Part shown: positions 46,001-50,716 of the stretch, one piece after another
Numbering within the stretch: the stretch's first letter is position 1
Layout: every line of letters begins with the position of its first letter
Assembly (NCBI RefSeq): GCF_041260155.1
Contig: NC_091944.1
Coordinates: 12,899,272-12,963,271 of the forward strand
Reading direction: 5' to 3'
From: Ptychodera flava
Lineage: Eukaryota > Hemichordata > Enteropneusta > Ptychoderidae
Length of the DNA stretch: 64,000 bases
Program-made: the position numbers and the translations under genes
Notes under the pieces: model-generated
The model's database searches: none
What the model was told of the DNA's origin: nothing
Seen by the model: only the letters and a program-made list of their open reading frames with translations

Positions 46001-48421
46001 GACTCTTTTGGACAGTTGATGAAAGGTGTATTTGATGAGGTTAGAATGACCAGTGTTTAAAAAGACTGACAATATGATGCAATCCAGAAAGTTTATACAA
46101 GTAAACATAGCACCAGTTTCATGTAAATACTTGTAAGTGTATTTCTGTCTGAATAAAATTTCTACTGGGAATATATCTGTGTCGTTTGGTTTTTGGCTGA
46201 TTAAAAGTATTCAGGCTTTTTTCGACATCTTTAGTGAAAACATGTTAATTCCTGTTCAAAAACAATAAGAACATTAAGCATTCTGTGTACAACTCAAGTC
46301 ATAATAACCACAGCATTTTCAGACTCTGTTATACCACTGTGCAAACAACACCGTATACAGTCCTGTGGATACAGATGCTGTGATGGGCAAAAATTTCAGA
46401 CCCTGCCACAGAGCTGTGTACACAGCACTGTATACAGTCCTGTGGGTACAGGTGCTGTGACAGGCAGAAATTTCAGGCCCTGTTACACTACTGTGCACAC
46501 AGCACTGTATACAGTCCTGTGGGTACAGGTACTGTGACAGGCAAAAATTTCAGCACCTGTTACACTACTGTGCATACAGCACTGTATACAGTCCTGTGGG
46601 TACAGGTGCTGTGACAGGCAGAAATTTCAGGCCCTGTTACACTACTGTGCACACAGCACTGTATACAGTCCTGTGGGTACAGGTACTGTGACATGCAGAA
46701 ATTTCAGGTCCTGTTACACCACTGTGCACACAACACTGTATACAGTCCTGTTTATCAGATACTGTGACAGGCAGAAATTTCAGACCCTGCCACAGCACTG
46801 TGTACACAGCACTGTATACAGACCTGTACATCAGCCCCTGACACAGCAATGGGACGTCTTTGCTGACACAGTCCTGTGCCACAGGGTTGTGTCAGGGCCT
46901 GTGCAGGGCCTGTCACAGGGGCGAAATTTTTTTTGCTGTGTACCCCTCAAAGCCTTAGCAGGTTTATAATACATGACTATTTAAAATCCGAAAAGATGTC
47001 AATCATCAAAGGCTTGAATCTTAATAAAGGTAAGTACGACACATCTATTAAAATTGGGGAGAAATCTGGCCACCATCACCTGTCAAATACAATGTCCGTG
47101 TATACCATCAAAATAAACATATATGATTGGCTTAAATCTAGATAGCGCGTAGAAAATCAAGTAAATGATAGTACCTTAAAGGGAAACCTTCGTGGGAACT
47201 GCGCCTGTGCGAGTTTCTTGTTTACAAACAATGTATTTTGTGCATGCTATCCAGATGCGCCTCATCATCGTAGCAGTAACATTTAGATTATACGATGTAG
47301 ATTATGATAGATATGTTTTAACTTTATTACATCAATCACCATCGTACCTTGGATACAGTGTCTGAATTGGTCGTATGGGTCCCATACGACCTTTGAGCGC
47401 AGTTCCGACGACTGTATCCCTTTAAAGGCTTCTTTTTATATTTGAAAACTCAAAACAGCAAAAAGGTCGGGACTATATGCCGTACCATTTCGCAATAAAT
47501 ACCATATCAGGTCTTTCATGATCAGTGCCGGCGAAGCACTGTTTTTCGACGTACAGTACTATTGGTGACCCTAGCCTTGTGTACACATCTGTAATATGCT
47601 GGAAACCCTAATTTGCCCGGCAATTCTTGCGGTCTTTGTTGATGCAGGAGGATACTCATACCTGATCGAGACTTACCTATAGAGCCTTTCCTTCCTGGTA
47701 TAAATAGCACCATTAGGACAATGGCTGCCATGGCTACGAGGAGGATCAAAACCCAACACACAACTCGGCCTTTAGATCGTCCTTTATCCTGATGATAAAA
47801 AGAATCACGGAGTGCCATCCTTAAATAAAGTGTCGTCATTTCATAAACACCGTACTTGTACTAAAGTAGCAGCTTTTTGTTCCCAGAATTGAAGATGACA
47901 AAACGCGAATGCATTCGATCCAAAGCAAGCTTTGTTCTTATCTTGATTTTCTGACTTGGATAATGCATCATTATCATCACTACCACCAACACATCATCAT
48001 CATCATCATCATCATCATTATCATCATCATCATCATCATCATCATTAGTTTTCTCCCCGTCGACCTTACCTTCTCTCTTTCCCAATGCTTACACCGATTA
48101 CTGAACTTGCATGCTGAGACCCGAAACAAACCTTTACAAGTAACCTGTGAAACTTCACTATCACCAGTTTGGTTAAATGTTTGTCTGATACTCTCATTTC
48201 GGACACGCAGATGCATGTATGACTGAAATTGCCATGTTTTACGGCTAAAATCGGGCCATTGTCTAAATTGAGCATGCTAAGATATCAAAATATTGAAAAA
48301 CTGAATGAAAATACCTTAATAAGCTAAACAAACGAACAAAAAACCAAGCGATCATGCAGCTTACCTCCAGACTTCCATCCTGATCAAGCAAGCCATTCTG
48401 TTCGGCGTTCGGATTCGCCAT
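14155..48421 (-). CDS. Gene A: type II membrane protein with eight EGF modules and a YWTD beta-propeller (15 exons)
   Basis: Exons in transcript order: 48365-48421, 47677-47788, 26493-26630, 23949-24056, 21826-21948, 21076-21198, 20431-20553, 19674-19796, 19170-19292, 18334-18456, 17812-18024, 16239-16416, 15195-15364, 14601-14721, 14155-14287. All phases agree and give 656 codons including TAA. Order: 19-residue tail; basic flank and anchor (about 28-50); EGF 1-8 (about 57-384, most calcium-binding DIDEC type); six-bladed LDL-receptor class B propeller (about 385-650). YWTD-strand equivalents are FYSD, FWSS, YWAD, YWGY, CWCD and YWIS. No signal peptide, no LDL-A module and no second membrane segment are seen. 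In LDLR/LRP/EGF-precursor proteins the propeller sits N-terminal to a type I anchor; here the order is reversed. I infer an extracellular ligand-binding role. The weakest link is the 21-kb intron 2, which could hide exons or separate two genes. Confidence 0.82.
14392..14528. repeat. Compound (TCTG)n(TATG)n microsatellite
   Basis: About 11 TCTG units, then about 12 TATG units, then TATC variants. It lies in the intron between gene A exons 14 and 15. Confidence 0.95.
14601..14721 (-). CDS. Gene A exon 14: propeller strand YWIS
   Basis: 121 bp, phase 1 in and 2 out. It contains STIECLDLATSEREVV, then RPFDIAFTEDSIYWIS. Donor gtaagt. Confidence 0.82.
15195..15364 (-). CDS. Gene A exon 13: propeller strands YWGY and CWCD
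   Basis: 170 bp, phase 2 in and 1 out. It contains FMYWGYEHR, then IERATLDGANSTILVDGL, LSGLKYDQYTDQLCWCD: a full class B repeat. Confidence 0.87.
16239..16416 (-). CDS. Gene A exon 12: propeller strand YWAD
   Basis: 178 bp, phase 1 in and 2 out. It contains IPTDVAVDWVNGNVYWAD, the most typical YWTD repeat of the gene, then ASLDGSSVTL and LAVAVNP. Confidence 0.88.
16565..17490. mobile_element. R1 element, copy a, with ~120-bp terminal inverted repeats
   Basis: It starts TTAAAGAGGCACTC and ends with the exact reverse complement of that string. The inverted similarity runs about 120 bp, through ATGCCAACGGTCGATATTTG and GCGCGCGGATCGCGAGATAT. TTAA is at both tips. The left repeat carries an extra ~21-bp internal duplication. 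No transposase is seen, so it is non-autonomous. It sits in gene A intron 11. Confidence 0.88.
17812..18024 (-). CDS. Gene A exon 11: propeller strands FYSD and FWSS
   Basis: 213 bp, phases 1-1. It contains VKIFYSDSLSGIYSI and, about 40 residues on, YLFWSSVEQNAIFRG. The ~40-residue spacing matches LDL-receptor class B repeats. Confidence 0.83.
18334..18456 (-). CDS. Gene A exon 10: calcium-binding EGF module 8
   Basis: 123 bp, acceptor gcacacag, donor gtaagg. DIDECMTDDGGCEQIC, then NTEASFNCLC and ETGFALNADGKTC. It is the most diverged of the set and sits directly before the propeller, as EGF modules do in LDLR/LRP proteins. Confidence 0.88.
18958..19036. repeat. (AT)n microsatellite
   Basis: About 38 AT units between gene A exons 9 and 10. 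Confidence 0.97.
19170..19292 (-). CDS. Gene A exon 9: calcium-binding EGF module 7
   Basis: 123 bp. DIDECSTDANDCEQIC, then HNQQPYFNCSC and DEGYLLNDDAKTC. Confidence 0.87.
19674..19796 (-). CDS. Gene A exon 8: calcium-binding EGF module 6
   Basis: 123 bp. DIDECTTETNNCEQIC, then NNQEPFFNCSC and IEGYLLNDDGKTC. Confidence 0.88.
20220..20363. mobile_element. Short MITE, GGTAA-flanked, in a gene A EGF intron
   Basis: Inverted ends GAGCATTCGTTATTTAC and its complement, G-rich inside, GGTAA directly repeated on both sides (20215-20219 and 20364-20368). The homologous intron at about 20.99-21.01 kb lacks it and shows a single TGTAA at the matching place. Confidence 0.82.
20431..20553 (-). CDS. Gene A exon 7: calcium-binding EGF module 5
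   Basis: 123 bp. DIDECTTEANDCEQIC, then LNQEPFFNCSC. It shares a long stretch of downstream and upstream intron with the exon 6 and exon 8 neighbourhoods. Confidence 0.88.
21076..21198 (-). CDS. Gene A exon 6: calcium-binding EGF module 4
   Basis: 123 bp. DEDECSTEANKCEQIC, then LNQEPFFNCSC. It is nearly identical to exon 7, including flanking intron sequence. Confidence 0.88.
21826..21948 (-). CDS. Gene A exon 5: calcium-binding EGF module 3
   Basis: 123 bp, phases 1-1. DIDECSTEANDCGQIC, then NQEPFFNCSC and a GYLLNDDGKTC tail. The aromatic before C4 and the Asn after C3 complete the calcium-binding EGF consensus. Confidence 0.88.
22230..22741 (+). mobile_element. R2 element, copy a, with terminal hairpin
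   Basis: About 510 bp, matching 55400-55905 in opposite orientation. One end is a ~60-bp-arm hairpin around 22620-22730 with arms such as GAAAGCCAAAATTAACGGGC. No coding content. Confidence 0.85.
23949..24056 (-). CDS. Gene A exon 4: EGF module 2, shortened last loop
   Basis: Starts DIDECTTEAGDCEQIC. The exon is 108 bp against 123 bp in its neighbours, and the C5-C6 spacing is 7 residues (CNEGYLNTC) instead of 12. Splice sites and frame are intact. Confidence 0.82.
26493..26630 (-). CDS. Gene A exon 3: EGF module 1
   Basis: Acceptor ttttcag, donor gtgagt, phases 1-1. Pattern C-x6-C-x3-C-x9-C-x-C-x12-C (DPCTFNNGGCQHNC, then VECSCFEGY). It lacks the DxDEC calcium motif of later modules and resembles the first EGF of LDL-receptor-type pairs. 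Confidence 0.85.
26767..27249 (+). pseudogene. LINE reverse-transcriptase C-terminal fragment
   Basis: A 160-codon open frame containing APPYLTEVFHRIT, then FSFRAASTWNTIPPSIRNSS and FFTFKVKLRDYLF. This is the tail typical of animal non-LTR retrotransposon ORF2 proteins (established pattern: PxYL ... FSxRxAxxWNxLPxxIR ... FKxxLKxxLF). It is followed by a simple AATAAAG/TAATAATAG tail at 27246-27275, and no RT core lies upstream, so it is a 5'-truncated copy. Confidence 0.8.
28910..29300. repeat. ACAG/CTGT-rich degenerate repeat
   Basis: Two similar ~85-bp blocks at about 29030-29112 and 29210-29297 share the string GCGAAAATTTCTGACTGTAT. The style and words (GTATACAG, ACAGG, CCTGT) match the 77-bp array at 46.3-46.9 kb. 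Confidence 0.7.
30342..31260. mobile_element. R1 element, copy b, right end truncated
   Basis: Same orientation and order of blocks as copy a (shared strings include ATGCCAACGGTCGATATTTG, CACATCCCGAAGTTTTACGA and TGACTACATTTTGTCGTCTG). The right inverted repeat stops at about 31260, and there is about 120 bp of extra internal sequence near 31000-31120. It hosts the tiny palindrome at 30811. Confidence 0.85.
30811..30833. mobile_element. Tiny palindromic insertion 1 (23 bp)
   Basis: Arms CACGGTCCC and GGGACCGTG around TCCAC, flanked by a perfect 7-bp repeat ACCGCAC at 30804-30810 and 30834-30840. R1 copy a has one ACCGCAC (17110-17116) and no palindrome at the same place. Confidence 0.88.
31410..31580. 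repeat. 171-bp hairpin with perfect 56-bp arms
   Basis: Left arm 31410-31465 and right arm 31525-31580 are exact reverse complements (outer end GGTTATCGTAACGTTGCTTG; inner end GCAGGTCGCCGT). The 59-bp centre contains tiny palindrome 2. Arms are GC-rich with a NotI-type GCGGCCGC. Confidence 0.95.
31481..31514. mobile_element. Tiny palindromic insertion 2 (34 bp)
   Basis: 15-bp arms, CACAGTCCCTCTATC and its complement, around TATG. Flanked by perfect 7-bp repeats GAAAAAA (31474-31480, 31515-31521). It sits in the loop of the 171-bp hairpin. Confidence 0.86.
32021..32122 (+). CDS. Gene C exon 1
   Basis: Reads MSSAVTTAVAYASSELASC and on to CVRVQ, 34 codons, then donor gtaccg. Upstream 31.3-32.0 kb is CpG-rich, consistent with a promoter. 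Confidence 0.42.
32021..45729 (+). CDS. Gene C (tentative): unknown protein nested in gene A intron 2
   Basis: Proposed exons 32021-32122, 32752-32922, 35072-35107, 36451-36570 and 45688-45729 all join in phase 0 (157 codons including TGA). Support: an ATG in a CpG-rich stretch, GT/AG at every junction, coding-like composition in exons 2 and 4 (YVWYLLKKRDPSVPPRYKIK), and an AATAAA at 46152. I recognise no domain. Exon 1 is low-complexity (Ala/Ser-rich). An alternative second exon from 32672 reads a C2H2-like finger, and an alternative terminal exon may lie at 34435-34515. The 9.1-kb last intron is full of repeats and may hide exons. It is transcribed against gene A. Confidence 0.42.
32488..32513. 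mobile_element. Tiny palindromic insertion 3 (26 bp)
   Basis: Arms CACAGTCC and GGACTGTG around a ~10-nt centre. Flanked by perfect 7-bp repeats CCCACAC (32481-32487, 32514-32520). Confidence 0.86.
32672..32781 (+). CDS. Alternative gene C exon with C2H2-like finger, ends in stop
   Basis: From an acceptor ending at 32671 the phase-0 frame reads DAFCEICMKNFPTHRHLVRH, matching C-x2-C-x3-F-x5-L-x2-H, and then LIF-stop. The fourth metal ligand is missing because of the TAA. It overlaps exon 2 in another frame. Confidence 0.35.
32752..32922 (+). CDS. Gene C exon 2
   Basis: Acceptor tttccctacccacag, donor gtaaga. 57 codons, Ser/Thr/Leu-rich (VTHQRQLELTALDDVPSPTS, then SPDICTDCEIYSSS). Phase 0 at both ends. 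Confidence 0.48.
32923..35071. other. Gene C intron 2, AT-rich
   Basis: Unusually AT-rich from about 33.3 to 34.3 kb. Apart from the possible exon at 34435, I see no genes or obvious repeats. Confidence 0.45.
34435..34515 (+). CDS. Possible alternative terminal exon of gene C
   Basis: Acceptor ttgactgcag followed in phase 0 by TSMLYQLQSLLRSQDISGIT, then DASSVA and TAG. It could end a short isoform after exon 2. Nothing else supports it. Confidence 0.25.
35072..35107 (+). CDS. Gene C exon 3
   Basis: Acceptor ttctgctag, 12 codons TPQEDDYVEERD, donor gtaaac. A second donor at 35142 would leave phase 1 and hit a stop in exon 4, so the earlier one is chosen. Confidence 0.38.
35251..35283. repeat. 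Solo end of the TTAACCCTTTCACC MITE family
   Basis: Contains AAACCATGGTGGTGAAAGGG, the same terminal string as the full copy at 58088-58180. The other end is absent. Confidence 0.6.
36310..36347. mobile_element. Tiny palindromic insertion 4 (38 bp, diverged)
   Basis: Arms CACGGTTACTCTA and TAGAGTAACCGTG around a 12-nt centre. Flanks TTTTAGG (36303-36309) and TTTTGGG (36348-36354) match at 6 of 7 bases. It shares the CACGGT tip with copy 1 but a different interior. Confidence 0.7.
36451..36570 (+). CDS. Gene C exon 4
   Basis: Acceptor cattgtag, donor gtaatg, 40 codons (GESLQKYVWYLLKKRDPS, then IIDSLPGFEKPYK). Both splice sites are clean and the frame is open. This is the most convincing exon of the gene. 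Confidence 0.5.
36841..42002. mobile_element. 5.16-kb region bounded by ~120-bp inverted repeats
   Basis: Left end 36841-36965 and right end 41882-42002 are inverted copies at roughly 90% identity by eye. They start TGTGAGAGGTCTGAAATCGG and carry GCGC words about every 10-13 bp. TA lies outside both tips. I see no transposase inside. It contains a nested element at 38368-39297; otherwise 37.0-38.3 and 39.3-41.8 kb hold nothing I recognise. Confidence 0.72.
38368..39297. mobile_element. Non-autonomous TIR element with internal tandem repeats
   Basis: Ends are inverted: GTTCAGTTTTTACGGC then G-rich at the left, C-rich then GCCGTAAAAACTGAAC at the right. The arms continue as C-runs with the phrase GATGACCCCCC. 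Inside, 38.72-39.15 kb, are about seven copies of a ~70-bp unit with words ATAAAGTCAACTTTATT and GGGCCGCC. Confidence 0.82.
42250..43220. repeat. Five-copy ~226-bp tandem array
   Basis: The anchor word TTATGGACAAATATG recurs at 42251, 42476, 42703, 42929 (one mismatch) and 43156, spacing 225-227 bp. Copies are about 95% alike by eye. A diverged half unit precedes them from about 42090. Each unit carries AGGTCA-A-AGGTCA, three bases, another AGGTCA and CACGTG. Confidence 0.93.
43220..43995. repeat. Interspersed repeat tails with (ACAGACAT)n
   Basis: Two adjacent segments each end in a GACGGACAGAC-type stretch followed by a GGGGACTAAAAA or GGGAGCTAAAAA tail (43310 and 43978). The microsatellite runs 43862-43926. 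It looks like the 3' ends of non-autonomous elements. Family unknown. Confidence 0.6.
44600..44694. repeat. Hairpin with ~26-bp arms
   Basis: Arms 44600-44626 and 44669-44694 (GAGATTTTGACCAGTTC against GAACTGGTCAAAATC). A second inner dyad pairs TATATGCAC with GTGCATATA. Probable MITE. Confidence 0.8.
44719..44897. mobile_element. MITE-like hairpin, ~22-bp outer arms
   Basis: Outer arms 44719-44740 and 44876-44897 (ATTATATCAT ... CAGTATATTG) are complementary with small mismatches. An inner hairpin at 44805-44831 pairs CCGTGGTATAT with ATATACCACGG. Confidence 0.75.
45071..45291. repeat. Tandem duplication, ~111-bp unit
   Basis: Two head-to-tail copies beginning ACAGAAACATATTGAGCACT and ending TTGTCAACTGCACTTTCTA, differing by a few bases. 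Confidence 0.93.
45537..45633 (-). mobile_element. ~97-bp TTAA-ended MITE
   Basis: TTAA at both ends, inverted ends CCTTTCACCACC and GGGGGTGGAAGG. Similar to 58088-58180 in opposite orientation. Confidence 0.75.
45688..45729 (+). CDS. Gene C terminal exon
   Basis: Acceptor tttcatttcag, then DLYGILLSLQDRR and TGA. The 3' UTR would run to the AATAAA at 46152-46157. Confidence 0.38.
   Translation, partial: DLYGILLSLQDRR
46152..46157 (+). promoter_or_regulatory. Polyadenylation signal, gene C
   Basis: AATAAA about 420 bases past the proposed stop, followed by a GT-rich stretch (TGTGTCGTTTGG). Confidence 0.4.
46317..46925. repeat. 77-bp tandem array rich in ACAG/CTGT dyads
   Basis: GTATACAG recurs at 46353, 46430, 46507, 46584, 46661, 46738 and 46814: period 76-77 bp, about seven units. 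Each contains several short inverted words (ACAG, CTGT, GTATAC). Confidence 0.93.
47176..47425. mobile_element. 250-bp TTAA-ended MITE in gene A intron 2
   Basis: Starts TTAAAGGGA and ends TCCCTTTAA, with GGAACTGCGC inverted just inside both ends. An inner perfect dyad GGTCGTATGGG-T-CCCATACGACC is at about 47374-47396. Confidence 0.78.
47677..47788 (-). CDS. Gene A exon 2: membrane anchor
   Basis: Acceptor atcatcag, donor gtaagt, phase 0 in and phase 1 out. It encodes DKGRSKGR and then a strongly hydrophobic run, VVCWVLILLVAMAAIVLM, extending through VLFIPG. Four basic residues lie before it and three after it (RKGS). Confidence 0.83.
47990..48048. repeat. (ATC)n microsatellite
   Basis: About 19 trinucleotide units in gene A intron 1. 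The poly-Asp and poly-Met frames across it are artefacts. Confidence 0.95.
48365..48421 (-). CDS. Gene A exon 1: start codon and cytoplasmic tail
   Basis: Reads MANPNAEQNGLLDQDGSLE and then donor gtaagc. The start is the only ATG that leads in frame to this good donor, and length and phase match exon 1 of gene B. E7-QNG-LL12 is an acidic dileucine-type signal. Confidence 0.78.
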
Positions 48422-50580
48422 TAGAGTGAAACAAGTCTATAATAGAAGATCTCGACACTGTAATGGGTAAATCCTTTTGAAGCTACAAGCTTGGCGCTTG
48501 ACCCGGAGAAAATTATCTATGGCACAGCACTCACGAAAAGCTTCTTCAGAGAACAGATGTATAGAGAGTTGTCGTTTTTGCTGCAGGTTGTTTTATCAAA
48601 CACAAATATCTTACACGAAGTGAATGAGATTGACTTGCTCTCAGAAACAGACACGTTTACAAAGTAAACATATACGACACCACAATGAGGCACATAACAA
48701 TGGTCTGTGTTGTGAATATCCAATTATAGTATCAATTACCCGGATGTTGAAATTCAGTATTCATGGTAGAGAGAGTGTGTCACTGGTTTGTCTCATTAAT
48801 TTAATTTGATACACAAAATTGAACCTTTTATTCTTTCAGAGCGTCTACAATTTTGTGCTTTATCTAAAGGTTCATTATAATGTCTTCCCTGCTTTTGGTC
48901 AGTGAAGATCTGTTCCTCATTACGTCTGGGTAATCTATCATCTGCGCAATGTTATATATGTTAAACAAGTTCATAAAAAACAGAACTGTCTGCTCGCGAC
49001 CTTGACCGTCACGGTTAGGAGTCATGTTGCATGTACAAAGGTGGATAAGTTATTTTTTCAACTACCACGTTTCCTATTCAAACAGTTTTAAATGTATACT
49101 TCTATATAGATGACTAGTACCTTGAGAAGTAGCAACCTGCGCTGAAAATATTTTTAAGCTGTACTAGATTTTTCAAAATTTTAACTAAATGTGAACATTC
49201 ATCACATCAAAACGCTAACTAACAACTTTATATTTGCCTTTTGAATAAGTAAACACATAATTTGAAAACTGATATGAATGAGGGGTCATTGTCGTCAAGG
49301 ATAATCTGCTTTGGACCAGGCATGTTGTTTAATCACGATGGATGGAATTCTAAAAGAATACCGATCGAGAAATAAAAGCTAGGAAATACTCAGTGTCAAT
49401 ATTAATTCACTTACTTTAACATTTGTTCATTTTAAAATAAATATTAATCAAGTTTTCAACATTTTTAAAACCGTTTAACGTAGTTAAGATGAGGGTCGGT
49501 GTCTGCTAATTGTTCCTCAGTAGGATCCAGTTGCGAAAGTAAAATATTGAATATTCCATATTAGAGTCAGTTATTTTGTATATAGGTCATCACAGACAAC
49601 ATTGAATTTGTTGTTTTTGCTTTTAGTTATAGTTCATGTTGAAGTCGAATATTTTTTGTACCAGTTCACAAACTTACAGGTTACGCCTCAGCATGCTCTA
49701 TCTCATAACGTCTTTTTAAAACAAGTGGTGTACATTATTTTCTGAAACTAATATCGCCTTCAAGAACGACTAATATGTATATATTGTTTGTGCGCTGAAT
49801 GATAGATCCAAGTCAAGTTTTTCCCCCGTATTTATGTCACAGAATATTTATTTCACTCTCCATCGTGACATTTAAAGGCCTAATCGACTGACAAAAAGAC
49901 GCCATTTTGCGTCGGAAATATCTGAACAAATAACTACAGCACTACCGTTACAAAAATAAACGACCTCTATTATAATAACAATGGTCGACGCTAGTTTTTC
50001 ATTAGGGGGTCTGTCATAAATCGTGCCACTGTTGTACAGGTACCAGGGCCGTTATTCATTTGTGAGAAACCCCAAACAGACGACAACAGCCAAGTGATGA
50101 CCCTAAAATTGATATTTTCAGATCGTTTATGTACCAAATGCACTAAAAGTTGAACAAAAACGGTCCCGTGTTCCAGTCCTGTCCCTATTTAGAGTCTCTT
50201 CAACTTGTTTAAAAAACTAAAACGAGACAGTTAAATAAAAATGTGAGACATGCGTCAGAAATACGGGTAGGAGAAACAGCAACACATTTTAGTTTTTCGT
50301 CAACTCTCTTGTACATTAGCGGCTGGCAACTCCACTGCATATTCATGGAGTTGAGTGAAACAGAGACTAATGCAACTTAACCATAAAAATTATACAACCG
50401 AGAATGACATTGAGGGTCACTTTGAACATAAGTTACAAATTCGAATAGGTAGACGATTGGAAAAAAACCGTAAAATATCATAAAGCGATTCTATGGACAA
50501 ATTTATGACTTTTCACGGCATTAAACTCCAGCTCTCCTTCTTCTTTCGACATTAACAAAAATAATTGTTCACATCAGCGC

Positions 50581-50716
50581 AGGTTTCGTCAAGATTTTCA
50601 ACTACTTCTGGCACCAATATAGCTACTCAACTATCGACAAGTGTCGGAGAGTGTTCGGAGTGGACAGAATGGACGGATGGTGATAATGGTGGAACACTTA
50701 AACGTTTGAGTGTCAA
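50581..50716 (+). pseudogene. Isolated mucin-type WxxW-domain fragment
   Basis: After a possible acceptor (acatcagcgcag) the frame reads VSSRFSTTSGTNIATQLSTS then VGECSEWTEWTDGDNGGTL. C-x2-WTxW-x2-D is the opening of the Mucin2_WxxW domain. The rest of the domain and flanking exons are not visible, so it is either a lone exon of an unseen gene or a relic. Confidence 0.35.

Noticed and set aside
47861..48216. Poly-Asp, poly-Met and poly-Ile frames
   Set aside because: Translation of the (ATC)n microsatellite.
49001..49016. ACCGT-C-ACGGT dyad
   Set aside because: Only 11 bp, no target duplication, so it is not counted with the tiny insertion family.
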